IMG/VR virus record: IMGVR_UViG_3300013372_001588
Span: 1 to 34,218 of that record
DNA length: 34,218 bases
DNA from: a virus
Strand: one strand, 5' to 3'
A model generated the notes under the pieces. That model was not told the DNA's origin. It did no database searches and worked only from the letters and a program-made list of their open reading frames with translations. Shown here piece by piece: positions 7,699 through 16,149 of this stretch (its first letter is position 1; every line of letters starts with the position of its first letter). Position numbers and translations under genes: made by a program.

Positions 7699-8159
7699 TT
7701 TGCTGCCCTCCAATCTTGCCGGGTCATGCCCAGGATATGCACGCCGACAAGCTGCCCGTTTTTCATACAGGCATCGCGGCGCGTGCCTTCGTTTTTGAAT
7801 CCGAGTTTGACACAGTAATTTTTCGCGGATTCTAGCCCGTCAATGATGTATGCCGTGACTCGGTGAATGTTCTTGTGAGTGAATGCCCACAACAGGCAAA
7901 GCCGGCCAAACTCACGCGAATGTGGCAAGGCTTGTTTTGACAACATAGCGTGCAAATCAAACTCAACAAAGCCGGATTCAATCACCATGAACGCGCCCAC
8001 CTGCTCGCCATTTAGTCGCGCAGACAGATATTTTACGTGCGGGTGTTCAATCGGGGCGATCGCCCGATGATCGTGTCCAATGCGTGAAATATACGGATCA
8101 CTGAACAGATCGTTCAGCGTTGATAAATCTTTAACTGATTCGAGCGCCAGCGAAACCAC
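7695..8159 (-). CDS. GNAT-like protein, P22 gp14-like (DUF2824 type)
   Basis: The 154-residue protein has the appearance of a GNAT-fold acetyltransferase-like protein: an N-terminal part with SARLNGEQVGAFMVIESG, a central helix (EFGRLCLLWAFTHKN) and the late motif GLESAKNYCVKLGFKNEGTR typical of the GNAT C-terminal half. It lies immediately before the gp7-like gene, exactly where P22 has gene 14, a head-assembly gene of about 150 residues in the DUF2824 family, which also looks GNAT-like. The GTG start at 8159 is preceded by AAAGGGGG. The virion-assembly role comes from position; enzymatic activity is unproven. Confidence 0.7.
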   Translation of the reverse strand: MVSLALESVKDLSTLNDLFSDPYISRIGHDHRAIAPIEHPHVKYLSARLNGEQVGAFMVIESGFVEFDLHAMLSKQALPHSREFGRLCLLWAFTHKNIHRVTAYIIDGLESAKNYCVKLGFKNEGTRRDACMKNGQLVGVHILGMTRQDWRAAK

Positions 8160-8248
8160 AATTACCCCCTTTTGTAATTGGTGGCCGCTGGATGCCAGAA
8201 ATTCTCAGCTTAATGAATTTTCGCACAAAACCGCAATACCGCAAGAAA

Positions 8249-8584
8249 TCAAGTGATTTCTCTGCCACTAGCACGAATGGTGAGCGAGGTGGCTGCACTA
8301 GCAATCGTTGATATAAAGCCGCCAGCCTCAAGACTTTGCCCAATCAATTCCGGGAATGTATAAGTTTCATCAACAGCAATCGAGCGAGCATCAACAATCA
8401 AATTAGATGCGCCAGCACTGCCGCCGCTAGTCACCAAATTTACCGATATAGTTGCCACTGATGCACTGGTGTTTGTTGCAGTAAATTTATCAATGATTGT
8501 CTTGCAAAGAGAAGCAGTGTATTGCGTGGTCTGCGTATTTTCTGACTGCTTTGCAGGGATCAAAACTTTAATCGTAACAGTCAT
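8249..8584 (-). CDS. Small putative structural protein of the fibre module (111 aa)
   Basis: The 111-residue protein begins MTVTIKVLIPAKQSENTQTT and is rich in Thr, Ser and beta-branched residues (TISVNLVTSGGSAGASN), as in small beta-structured virion proteins. It follows the large fibre and a 106-residue protein. A 12-codon copy of its N-terminus sits after the tailspike (1791-1829), which ties this gene to receptor-binding modules in general. Downstream, 8160-8248 holds no gene I can support. I recognise the type from tail regions of environmental phages but know of no assigned function; virion decoration or fibre assembly are guesses. Confidence 0.6.
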   Translation of the reverse strand: MTVTIKVLIPAKQSENTQTTQYTASLCKTIIDKFTATNTSASVATISVNLVTSGGSAGASNLIVDARSIAVDETYTFPELIGQSLEAGGFISTIASAATSLTIRASGREIT

Positions 8585-8587
8585 TTT

Positions 8588-8908
8588 TTAACTCCAAGGC
8601 GAAGGCAACACTGCGTCTATCGGATTCTTTTGCAATTCAATCTGTTGGGCAATCGCAGCCTTATATGCTGCAACTTGTTCTTCCCCTAGCGCAGCTTCTA
8701 CCCAGCTCTGCACTTGTGCTTCAGTCAGATCATTATAGGGCGTAAAAACGCCATCTGGTGCAGGTACATTGACGTCGCCATATATCTGATTGTGATACGA
8801 ATCTTCGTCGCCAGCCAGAACCCAATTGACCCGATAAACCACGTTTGTAAGGCCATCGTCAGTGAGTTTGACGGCTAACGGATTGAGTTTCCAAGTGTAT
8901 GTAATCAT
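8588..8908 (-). CDS. Small fibre-associated protein (106 aa)
   Basis: The 106-residue protein starts MITYTWKLNPLAVKLTDDG and includes VVYRVNWVLAGDED and a C-terminal part FTPYNDLTEAQVQSWVEAAL ending ...IDAVLPSPWS. This pattern recurs in short proteins encoded right after tail-fibre genes of aquatic phages, where it is usually left as a domain of unknown function. Its start is one base from the fibre stop, indicating coupled translation, and four bases separate its stop from the next ATG. It may be a fibre chaperone or minor tail component. Confidence in coding is high, in function low. Confidence 0.65.
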   Translation of the reverse strand: MITYTWKLNPLAVKLTDDGLTNVVYRVNWVLAGDEDSYHNQIYGDVNVPAPDGVFTPYNDLTEAQVQSWVEAALGEEQVAAYKAAIAQQIELQKNPIDAVLPSPWS

Positions 8909-8909
8909 G

Positions 8910-11900
8910 TTAGTTGCTCATCATGGTAATCCAGTTAGTGCCGTCTGATTGAATCATTGCAAACTTGCCCAGCGTGGCGGCCAGAATCGCAGTGCCTGCG
9001 GTGTTCGACCCCAGCGGGATCACGTTGCTCGATGCACTAATCACGCTATTGGCTGTGATCGTGTTGAGATACAAGATGCGTCCAGGGTAGCTGGCTGCCG
9101 CAGGCAATGTCACGGTGCAGTTGGTGGTGGTGAAACGCAGCGAGCCATCCGTGGCTGCCACGGTGTAGGTCGCAGCACTTACTGTGCTGGGTGATTTGCT
9201 GGCGAACGAGCCATTGACGGTGAGCGTGCTGAGATTGGTTGTCGTGCCAATACCGACGTTGCCTGTGCTATCAATCCGCATCCGTTCAGTTGCAGTGCCG
9301 AGCGTGGTGCCGGAAGTGCCCGCCGGAGCAGTCAGGAATCTGACGTAGCCACCCGCGCCTGAGCCGGTGCCGCGCCCTGACTGAATGCTTAAGTTCGCGC
9401 CTGCAATGTCGGTTCCAACGCCATCCGTTGCCCGATAAACCGCGCTCACAGGTGCCGCAGAAGTGTCGCCGTTGCCAGAAATTACTTCGCCGTTTCCTTT
9501 AACCGAGAAAACAACCGTGGTGCCCGCATACCAGACAAAGCTGCGCGTGCTGCCGGGGATGCTAGTCCAAAAAACACTTGATGCAATGCCCAATGCGTAA
9601 TCTGTATTTGAGGCATCAACGCTGGGGAAAAGAACAATCTTTGTGCCTGCCGAGCGCGTGGTAAAAGTAGGTGCGGCAAAGCCCGCACTGCTGAAATCAA
9701 TACGATTCCCGCCAGTGCCGTTAAGGTAAATCTGACCGCCGCCCGTAGTCGCGCTGTTGGCTCGCGTTGACAGGAATTGACCGGTTGTTCTGACAGTGCC
9801 CGCAACGTCCAGTTTGTATGCCGGTGAGGCAGACCCAATACCGACGTTGCCATCGTATTGAATCCGCATAGCTTCGGCCAAACTGCCTGCGGTTGTGTTC
9901 GATACGCAGAATTTGAGGTTTGCGGAAGCGTCGCCATCGGTGGCGTTTGCTTTAATAGCCGAGATGTTTGCAAACGAAGTGACATCGTTTGCGTTGTTGT
10001 AAATTCCTGAAAGCAACACGCCCGGCTCAGGGAACGACGAATACGGATATAAGTCTTGCAGTTCCAAATTGGCATATTGCCCAAACGTGGGTTGCGCTAA
10101 AGCTTGCACCCGCGTAAATCCGCGCAGATTGGATTGCCCAACAACATCAAGCGGCGAAGCAGGGGATGCTGTTCCGATACCGACGTATCCGCTATCCAAC
10201 ACGCGCATTGCTTCGTTTGCGCCGTTATTGCCCACTTGGAAAACAATGTTTGAGCCAGTTGTGCCGACACCAGAGGTGGCACGCAGGGTCAGTGTGCTGG
10301 TTGTGGTTGTGCCGCCAATAACAAGCGGGACAGTTGCCGATGTTGTAATGGTTGGCGTGGCGATCGTGGGGCTAGTGCCAAACACCAGCGCGCCTGTGCC
10401 CGTCTCATCCGTCACCGCAGCCGCTAGGTTTGCACTGGTCGGTGTCCCCAGCCATGTGGCAACGCCGGTGCCCAAGGAGGTGATGCCTGTACCGCCGTTG
10501 GCCACGGGCAGCGTGCCGATCCCGGCAAGCACTGCTGCATTGGTCACGATCTCGGTACGCACGTTTGCGATAGTCTTGGGGCGCACAAACCCGTCAGTAG
10601 CAATCTCAACAAAGTAGTGCGTGGCGGCCGTAACGGTATCTGACGACCCCACCAAGTTGATGAACGTGGGGTAGAACCAACCGCCGTAATTGAGCCGCGT
10701 CGAACCCGTTGGGGCTGTGGTTCCCCCGTCGAATTGACCCGCTGTAGCCGTTGTGCCGTTGTATTCGACAAAGGACGAGGACGTAGAGCCTGACGTTACT
10801 CCTCGATCTCCGGCAATAGTCCCGGAGAGCACCGTGGCGGGGATGCTCGTCGATGCGGTCATCGCTCCAGTGCCGTTGCCAAAGACGTACCCTGTCAGGG
10901 TAGTCGCGCTTGTGCCGCCGTTGGCAACCGCCAGCGTGCCGGTCACGCCTGTGGTTAAGGGCAGCCCGGTGCAGCTTGTCAGCACGCCTGATTGCGGCGT
11001 TCCCAGCAGGGGCGTTACCAATGTGGGGCTGGTGGCCCGTACAACTGAACCCGTACCAGTGTTAATCGTCCATGTCGGCGCTGTGCCGGTGGAGGTCAGC
11101 ACGTAGTTAGCCGCGCCAATGCTTAGGAAAGTTGTGGCGCTGGCCGCAGATTGATACGGCACCGAACCTGCTGCACCGCCTGCCAGATTCGTAGCGGTGC
11201 CTGCAACAATACTAGACGGTGCTACGTTTTTCCAGTACGGCCCGGCGCTGTCGTATTGCAGCACATCATCCGGCTGAATAGATGTGATTTTTACGTTATG
11301 AAGCTCATCTAGCTCATAGCCGTTATCAACCTTAATAAATATTGAACCGACTGTGGCATGTACTCGTTCAATGAATCCTAAGATCACCAATTGATCCGGC
11401 GCGTCTGGCTTCGTGGTCGTAAAAGCGCCTGCAATCGTAGGAGAAAGATAGACGGTATCTCCGGCAATTGTTCCGAGCGTGTTTAATTTATAAATCGGCC
11501 CGGAGACTTGCACAAACCCTTCTGCACCAGCGGTAATCGTTTCTGCCACTATGCCAATAGTATGCGCTGAGTTTGCCTCGCTGTCGGCCTGTGCAAGTTT
11601 CACTGCAACGCGATTGCCCTGAGCGCCTGAAATATAAACGATCTGCCCTTTTGTCATTGTCAAAATGGTGTCGTTGTATGCTCTCACGTACTCTTGAACG
11701 CCGATCTTGCAAACTACATTCCCACCTTTGAGGCCGAAGTCAATTGTTCCTTCGCCATCGTCCCAAATCATCCGGCCAACGGCGTTTTCACCGTGTCCGT
11801 TTTCATTAATGGTGAGATAGTCAGTAACAATTGAATTGTTATACTGCTCCGCAGGCTCAAGCAATTTAAGTTGCAGTTCAGACTTGAGAGCCTGTAATTC

Positions 11901-12155
11901 TTGCAGGGCAAGCGTGGCTTTGGCATCAGTCACAGCTCCTTCAGCCGTGAGACTGTTTTCTAGTGCCTCAATCAATGCAAGCGCATCGTTTGCCGTTGCT
12001 TGCGCAGTTCCAGCAGAAATGGCCACTTCATTCACGAAGTCAGGCGCAATTGCATCAACGGTCGCAAACAGCCGTTCAAATTGCTTGATCGACTCGTGAT
12101 CCTTGAGAAACAGGGCCAGTTGATCACGCGTCAAATTGAGCTTTGAGTTAGCCAT
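8910..12155 (-). CDS. Large tail fibre / appendage protein with GIGT repeats (1081 aa)
   Basis: The 1081-residue protein has an N-terminal helical part (LTRDQLALFLKDHESIKQF, about 8-26, then a coiled-coil-like stretch to about 100) that probably attaches to the virion. A long Thr/Gly/Ala-rich shaft contains VANGGTS and LPVANGGTG segments at about 410 and 553. Three NVGIGT-type repeats follow at about 656, 768 and 964 (SGYVGIGTASP, DGNVGIGSASP, TGNVGIGTT), and the C-terminus is a beta-rich tip. Such proteins are fibres for host recognition. It sits after gp10, where P22 encodes the gp26 tail needle, so it may replace or be attached to the needle. It has no chaperone autoprotease motif that I can see. 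Confidence 0.8.
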   Translation of the reverse strand: MANSKLNLTRDQLALFLKDHESIKQFERLFATVDAIAPDFVNEVAISAGTAQATANDALALIEALENSLTAEGAVTDAKATLALQELQALKSELQLKLLEPAEQYNNSIVTDYLTINENGHGENAVGRMIWDDGEGTIDFGLKGGNVVCKIGVQEYVRAYNDTILTMTKGQIVYISGAQGNRVAVKLAQADSEANSAHTIGIVAETITAGAEGFVQVSGPIYKLNTLGTIAGDTVYLSPTIAGAFTTTKPDAPDQLVILGFIERVHATVGSIFIKVDNGYELDELHNVKITSIQPDDVLQYDSAGPYWKNVAPSSIVAGTATNLAGGAAGSVPYQSAASATTFLSIGAANYVLTSTGTAPTWTINTGTGSVVRATSPTLVTPLLGTPQSGVLTSCTGLPLTTGVTGTLAVANGGTSATTLTGYVFGNGTGAMTASTSIPATVLSGTIAGDRGVTSGSTSSSFVEYNGTTATAGQFDGGTTAPTGSTRLNYGGWFYPTFINLVGSSDTVTAATHYFVEIATDGFVRPKTIANVRTEIVTNAAVLAGIGTLPVANGGTGITSLGTGVATWLGTPTSANLAAAVTDETGTGALVFGTSPTIATPTITTSATVPLVIGGTTTTSTLTLRATSGVGTTGSNIVFQVGNNGANEAMRVLDSGYVGIGTASPASPLDVVGQSNLRGFTRVQALAQPTFGQYANLELQDLYPYSSFPEPGVLLSGIYNNANDVTSFANISAIKANATDGDASANLKFCVSNTTAGSLAEAMRIQYDGNVGIGSASPAYKLDVAGTVRTTGQFLSTRANSATTGGGQIYLNGTGGNRIDFSSAGFAAPTFTTRSAGTKIVLFPSVDASNTDYALGIASSVFWTSIPGSTRSFVWYAGTTVVFSVKGNGEVISGNGDTSAAPVSAVYRATDGVGTDIAGANLSIQSGRGTGSGAGGYVRFLTAPAGTSGTTLGTATERMRIDSTGNVGIGTTTNLSTLTVNGSFASKSPSTVSAATYTVAATDGSLRFTTTNCTVTLPAAASYPGRILYLNTITANSVISASSNVIPLGSNTAGTAILAATLGKFAMIQSDGTNWITMMSN
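9245..10210 (-). repeat. Three GIGT-type coding repeats in the fibre gene
   Basis: Related segments at about 10181-10210, 9840-9869 and 9250-9285 each encode an AMR(I/V)...(Y/N)VGIG(T/S) unit. The similarity extends to the bases (CCGACGT core on the plus strand). They mark repeating shaft or intramolecular junctions in fibres of this type and are likely sites for recombination between phages. Confidence 0.65.
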
Positions 12156-13558
12156 CAGAATTCCAGCGGCTCAAGTTGTGCTTCGAGTCGGATAAATGCC
12201 ACATGCGCCGAACTATCTCCCTGGAAACGCTGGATGCGCCAGTTCCGCATGTGGCCCTGCTGGAACCACACCAAACGCTTTAGTCGATCGCCAATCGTGC
12301 CTGCGCTGATATATTTTGATTGGCTCCACACTTGCCCATCAACCGAATAAGACGTGCTGATCTGTGGGTTATCCGCAAGTGACACGCGGCCAGTAAGCGC
12401 CACCAGTTCGAGCTGATTGAAGATCACGCCTTTGCCTTCTGCGTAAATAATCGTGGTGCCAAATTCCCAGCGCACTATCTGCCCGAAATGCGCGCTCGTT
12501 TCCTGCGCCATGTATCCGACCGTCGTACTAGTCGGGTCTCCAACGAGCCAGCGGTTGTAAGCCCACACGATGTTTCTGGCCCGGTACTGACTGAAACCTG
12601 CCAGCGAACTAGTCAGCGTAAACCACACCGGCTGGCTAAGTGCTTGCGTTGCAGCCGCATCAAAAACAATCGTGCGGTCTGGCAAATGCAAATATAGATG
12701 CTGGTGATTTCTGTCGTTTCGCGCCTCTAACTTTATGCTTGCGAGCGTTGACTCATCGTAAGTCAGCAAGATCTGGTCGATTTCTTGCGTGCTGATCTTG
12801 TTGGCGTTAGCGTTAGCAGCTACATACACGCCCGGCGCTTCATTTCTGCCACTGCCAATAAAAGCAATTTGCTCCAAAAACACACAGCAAGCGTGCGTCC
12901 CGACGGTGCCTTTTTGAACTTGCGCACCGTCAATGCGTTCGAACGGAAAAAAATCGCCGCCTACGTTGTCGAACACTTCGATTGTGTTTCGATTCAGCGC
13001 ATAGACTTCATTGCGTAGCTTCAACAAAGCCACAACCGGGTCCGGGTCGGCTTCACTTGAGCCATACTTCAGCGGATTAACCTGCGTCGGATCGGATAGC
13101 TCTGTGACAATCAGGAACTCTCCATCCGTCGTCATGAAGTACCCATCGACCCAGCACATATCAATCACGGTGCCAAGGTCTGGGTCGGTAACTTGCGTGA
13201 GCGTTGAGCCATCCCAATAAAACAGGTCGCCGCCCGATGCGATCGCCAGGCGGTCGAAACTGTAATCGAACGTCACAAGGCCGGTGCCGCCCACATCGCC
13301 AAGCGTGGTCACGGTGCCAGTGGATGACACCTCCACTAGCTTTGTGCCCATGACTCGATAGCAGGTGCCTTCCCACTGAATGCCGCCACGATCAATGCCG
13401 GGGCCAGTGCCGTTTGAGATAAGCCCATCAGCTGGGCGCAGATAGCCCTCACTGATTCCGTTACCCTTTGGCACTGGCGTCATGTTGACCGGGTAGCTGG
13501 TGCGCAGGTCTGGCCCGTTGTCGGTGTAAATGCCGTTCAGAATTGGGATCTGAGCCAT
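12155..13558 (-). CDS. Tail accessory / packaged-DNA stabilisation protein, P22 gp10-like
   Basis: The 467-residue protein begins MAQIPILNGIYTDNGPDLRT and then SYPVNMTPVPKGNGISEGYL, the typical opening of the Phage_stabilise (gp10) family. It continues with beta-propeller-like repeats (GGDLFYWDGSTLTQV, VDGYFMTTDGEFLIVTE, LKLRNEVYALNRNTIEVFD). P22 gp10 has 472 residues; it binds below gp4 in the tail machine, seals the packaged DNA and anchors the tailspikes. The gene lies between the gp4 cluster and the fibre. Its stop overlaps the fibre start (TGATG). Confidence 0.9.
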   Translation of the reverse strand: MAQIPILNGIYTDNGPDLRTSYPVNMTPVPKGNGISEGYLRPADGLISNGTGPGIDRGGIQWEGTCYRVMGTKLVEVSSTGTVTTLGDVGGTGLVTFDYSFDRLAIASGGDLFYWDGSTLTQVTDPDLGTVIDMCWVDGYFMTTDGEFLIVTELSDPTQVNPLKYGSSEADPDPVVALLKLRNEVYALNRNTIEVFDNVGGDFFPFERIDGAQVQKGTVGTHACCVFLEQIAFIGSGRNEAPGVYVAANANANKISTQEIDQILLTYDESTLASIKLEARNDRNHQHLYLHLPDRTIVFDAAATQALSQPVWFTLTSSLAGFSQYRARNIVWAYNRWLVGDPTSTTVGYMAQETSAHFGQIVRWEFGTTIIYAEGKGVIFNQLELVALTGRVSLADNPQISTSYSVDGQVWSQSKYISAGTIGDRLKRLVWFQQGHMRNWRIQRFQGDSSAHVAFIRLEAQLEPLEF

Positions 13559-13561
13559 TGA

Positions 13562-13723
13562 TTATTTTTTCCTGGCTGCGCGCATATTGTCGATGAGATT
13601 CGGGTAAGGCCGGCCCGCCTTTTTTGCATCGGATTTTGCGCTGGCGGTCTGCTTCTCGGTGAGCGGTTGCGGCTTGCCTTCCGCTTTTGGTCGCGCTTTA
13701 TCCCACACGGGCTTTTTCTTCAT
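13562..13723 (-). CDS. Small basic protein between gp4 and gp10 genes (53 aa)
   Basis: The 53-codon frame begins MKKKPVWDKARPKAEGKP and ends RPYPNLIDNMRAARKK. It is strongly basic (about 17 Lys or Arg), so it may bind DNA or another acidic surface. The ATG at 13723 follows the preceding TGA by 5 bases, and the sequence GGTGAGCAGC provides a weak ribosome site. Its end lies four bases from the gp10 start. I have the impression that similar Pro/Lys-rich short proteins occur next to gp10-like genes in other phages; function unknown. Confidence 0.6.
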   Translation of the reverse strand: MKKKPVWDKARPKAEGKPQPLTEKQTASAKSDAKKAGRPYPNLIDNMRAARKK

Positions 13724-13728
13724 GCTGC

Positions 13729-14010
13729 TCACCATTTCGTCTTGTCAGCCCAATAAGCCGCGCTCATTTTGCCTTTGGTAATGTTCTCAGCGTGCCGCGC
13801 CTTGAAAGATTTACGCCGCGCCTCGTCTGCTTGCGTCTCATTTTCCCGCTTTGGTGAGCCGCTAACACCCTGCTGGCCGAAACGAATCGTCTTGATCTTG
13901 TCGCCTTCTTTTGCAACGACGACGTGCGATTTTGTCGGGTGAGATGGGGTTTTCTTGGGCTTATTGAAGCCCTCAACACCCACACGCTCTAAACGCGGGT
14001 CTTTTTTCAT
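13729..14010 (-). CDS. Small basic phage protein of unknown function (93 aa)
   Basis: The 93-residue, Lys/Arg-rich protein begins MKKDPRLERVGVEGFNKPKK and contains KSHVVVAKEGDKIKTIRFGQ, QGVSGSPK and a C-terminal part KSFKARHAENITKGKMSAAYWA. This conserved-looking pattern occurs in short-tailed phages close to tail-tube genes and is described as a domain of unknown function. It lies in the gp4-gp10 interval and could be a minor virion or assembly protein. The start at 14010 is preceded by GAGAGGAG, a good ribosome site. Confidence 0.65.
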   Translation of the reverse strand: MKKDPRLERVGVEGFNKPKKTPSHPTKSHVVVAKEGDKIKTIRFGQQGVSGSPKRENETQADEARRKSFKARHAENITKGKMSAAYWADKTKW

Positions 14011-14078
14011 ACTCGCGTCACTCCTCTCAATTCGTTATTTTTGAGTCTGCGAGTGCAGTTAATATAAAAACTTTTACC

Positions 14079-14435
14079 TTAACCAATACGCCAGTTTGTG
14101 CCATCACAAAACACTGGAACGATGTTTGCCCCGCTACCTGCCACAATTGCGCCAATACCTGCCGTCAGCGTTTGTGTTGCATCGCTGACAGCTGCACGAG
14201 CGCCAGCGCCAGCAGTTGCAGCAGTGGGCAAATTTGCCACGGTTTTTGTAGTGACTTTTGAGTAGCTGGAAAGGGTAATCGTTGCTGCCTCAACATCAAC
14301 GAACGAGCCTTCCATAAACGCTCGCACCGTGTTGATGCTGGCCTTTCGTGCGTCCCCGTTGTCGTTCGAATAAACGATAAGTTTATCGGCTGATGTAACT
14401 TCGTTTAACGTTGATAGTTGGTTGATGGTCGGCAT
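14079..14435 (-). CDS. Small putative virion protein (118 aa)
   Basis: The 118-residue protein begins MPTINQLSTLNEVTSADKL and has IVYSNDNGDARKASINTVR, then an Ala/Thr-rich C-terminal half ending VFCDGTNWRIG. The opening is common to short phage structural proteins that lie near gp4-type connectors, and the C-terminus resembles the ends of fibre-type beta-structured domains. It follows gp4 by nine bases. It may be a head decoration or a fibre-anchor protein. It probably has a virion role; the exact place is unknown. Confidence 0.6.
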   Translation of the reverse strand: MPTINQLSTLNEVTSADKLIVYSNDNGDARKASINTVRAFMEGSFVDVEAATITLSSYSKVTTKTVANLPTAATAGAGARAAVSDATQTLTAGIGAIVAGSGANIVPVFCDGTNWRIG

Positions 14436-14444
14436 GGTTGCCCC

Positions 14445-14921
14445 TCAGTTAAGTTCGATCGGCCCATCTTGGCCGGCAAGCACAGGATCCACCGGCCCCG
14501 GCATAAATACATCATACATCCAAGGCTTATTACCCGCACCTGAAGGCAGGGTGTCCGGGAATTGCTGCTCAGGCGGCATGGCGGCCTTGGCGAGCAATGT
14601 GTCATAGGATGATTTCGCAATAGCCAGCGTGCCGGCCATCACCTGCTTGCCGTATGACGGCGCAAGCCTCACCGCCAGCCCGGTAATGATCGCCTGGTTA
14701 GCCATGTCAGGGACGTAGGTTTGCTCGTCGAGATCTGACTGTTGCGGACTCACGGACAGCGGAAACCCGACACGAATACCCTTGCCATTCCAGTCTGCCA
14801 CCATAGCATCAAGCCTGCGCAGTGCGCTTTCGAGCTGCTGCGGCTGCAAGTCAAACACATAGGATGCAAGCCCGATTTCTTCGAAGGCTGCCTCGATAAA
14901 CTGGCGCTTGCTGTATCCCAT
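14445..14921 (-). CDS. Head completion / tail accessory factor, P22 gp4-like
   Basis: The 158-residue protein starts MGYSKRQFIEAAFEEIGLAS and contains LQPQQLESALRRLDAMVADWNGKG, the signature helical pattern of P22 gp4-like adaptor proteins (166 residues in P22). The family binds the portal after DNA packaging, forming a ring that receives gp10 and the needle. Later residues (NQAIITGLAVRLAPSYGKQV) also fit. Its ATG overlaps the upstream TAA by one base (TAATG), showing translational coupling in the late operon. Confidence 0.87.
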   Translation of the reverse strand: MGYSKRQFIEAAFEEIGLASYVFDLQPQQLESALRRLDAMVADWNGKGIRVGFPLSVSPQQSDLDEQTYVPDMANQAIITGLAVRLAPSYGKQVMAGTLAIAKSSYDTLLAKAAMPPEQQFPDTLPSGAGNKPWMYDVFMPGPVDPVLAGQDGPIELN

Positions 14922-15283
14922 TACTCACCCCTCAATGATTCTTCAATTTTTTCGAGCAACTTTCGGTCGGTCGTGCGGCCGTCAAACTTGATGCCAAGCT
15001 CGTTTGCTTTTTGCTCAAGCTCTGCGCGGTTTGGCAGGTTTTGTTCGTCGCCTTCGTTGATTTCTTTGGCTGCGGAGGAATCAACATCTGGCACAGAGTT
15101 GGCCACAGAATCATCAGACTCCTTAAGGTAAGCAGACACAGCTTCAACAAGGCTTTTTGACCACCCCTTTTCGAGCGCAACGCAAAGTTGCGCGTCATCT
15201 TCAACGCCGAGCGCGTTATAGGTGGTGCCGTTAGGCCCAAAATTAGAGCCTGGGCAACGATAGACCAGTGCTGGATATTCCAT
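14921..15283 (-). CDS. Small acidic protein with HeH/SAP-like C-terminus (120 aa)
   Basis: The 120-residue acidic protein begins MEYPALVYRCPGSNFGPNGT. Its C-terminal 35 residues (RAELEQKANELGIKFDGRTT, then a Lys/Glu helix) look like the short helix-extended-helix domain seen at the ends of small phage head proteins. It is located between the capsid gene cluster and gp4, where head-completion or assembly proteins are often encoded. Its stop overlaps the gp4 start. A virion assembly role is inferred; no enzyme motif is visible. Confidence 0.6.
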   Translation of the reverse strand: MEYPALVYRCPGSNFGPNGTTYNALGVEDDAQLCVALEKGWSKSLVEAVSAYLKESDDSVANSVPDVDSSAAKEINEGDEQNLPNRAELEQKANELGIKFDGRTTDRKLLEKIEESLRGE

Positions 15284-15285
15284 TA

Positions 15286-15456
15286 TTACTTGCCTTTCTT
15301 TGCCGGCGCTTTGGAAGGTTTCTCGGCTTTCATTGCAGCGGTGCGCGCAGTTGAAAGCGCAATTGCCACGGCTTGTTTCTGCGGCTTACCAGCTTTCATT
15401 TCTTTTGAAACATTGGTGCTAATGCTTTTTTGAGAATAACCTTTTTTGAGCGGCAT
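15286..15456 (-). CDS. Small basic phage protein (56 aa)
   Basis: The 56-residue protein begins MPLKKGYSQKSISTNVSKEM, continues KAGKPQKQAVAIALSTAR and ends in a Lys/Ala tail. The KKG...SISTN...GKPQKQAVAIAL pattern recurs in short proteins near capsid genes of many tailed phages. An upstream in-frame start at 15501 exists, but the ATG at 15456 has AAGGGG before it and matches the usual N-terminus. Function unknown; the basic charge suggests nucleic-acid contact or a capsid role. Confidence 0.65.
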   Translation of the reverse strand: MPLKKGYSQKSISTNVSKEMKAGKPQKQAVAIALSTARTAAMKAEKPSKAPAKKGK

Positions 15457-15475
15457 AATTACCCCTTTTTTGAAC

Positions 15476-15499
15476 GGCCCCGGGATTTCTCCCAGGGCC
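15476..15499. promoter_or_regulatory. GC-rich stem-loop between capsid-region genes
   Basis: GGCCCCGGG (15476-15484) can pair with CCCAGGGCC (15491-15499) with one mismatch and a six-base loop. No T-run follows on the minus strand, so it is not a standard terminator. It could stabilise upstream mRNA ends or modulate read-through from the abundant capsid transcripts. Confidence 0.35.
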
Positions 15500-15513
15500 A
15501 ATTTTACAGATTA

Positions 15514-16125
15514 CTACAGACGATAGACAACAAAGGTATCAGCCGCGGTTTTGCGCACGCGGAAACGCGCAGTGGCGCCCGACGTGGCAGCCGTTGCAGC
15601 CGAGCCAACGATGGTTACATTAGTGTTGACCGTAATCGTCAGCGCGAATGCAGCCAAAGTAATCAGAGAAAAATCAATGCTGTCGCCAATTGCAAACTCA
15701 GAGACAGCATCAATTGCCGATCCCAGCGGAAGCTGGATGCTGCGGGTAGTGGTCGGCGTTGCGGTGACAATGCCGCCAAGCAACGAGGCAGCGGTGAAAA
15801 CCATTGATCCGCCGTCAGCGATGTTCGTCGGGTCGCCCTGCACTTGGTTATTCAGGCGCAGCTGCTGAACTACAGGTGCAGTGCCAACCTCGTAATACAC
15901 AGGCTGCGAGCCTACGGATTCCACCACAATAGTCGCGCCATTTGAATATGAACCGAACACAGTTTGGCCGGCCGTCACGGTGCCAATGAGCGTGGTCTGA
16001 TCGGGGTAGTTAGGATAACCAATCGTGCGCAAAACTTGCGCCTGACCTTGGGTAAAAACAGCGATCGACTCGCCGGACGGGATGGTGACAGTGGCTTTGC
16101 CATTCACTGCGATGATGTTTGACAT
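15514..16125 (-). CDS. Putative capsid-associated / decoration protein (203 aa)
   Basis: The 203-residue protein starts MSNIIAVNGKATVTIPSGES and is rich in beta-branched and small residues. It has a Thr/Ala-rich second half and the end TARFRVRKTAADTFVVYRL. The composition and the position directly after the coat gene suggest a head decoration or outer capsid protein. I use the ATG at 16125, which has AAAGGA six bases upstream, rather than 16146. Decoration is inference from position and composition; I recognise no specific family. Confidence 0.65.
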   Translation of the reverse strand: MSNIIAVNGKATVTIPSGESIAVFTQGQAQVLRTIGYPNYPDQTTLIGTVTAGQTVFGSYSNGATIVVESVGSQPVYYEVGTAPVVQQLRLNNQVQGDPTNIADGGSMVFTAASLLGGIVTATPTTTRSIQLPLGSAIDAVSEFAIGDSIDFSLITLAAFALTITVNTNVTIVGSAATAATSGATARFRVRKTAADTFVVYRL

Positions 16126-16149
16126 GGTAATCCTTTCAGAATTCAAAGA

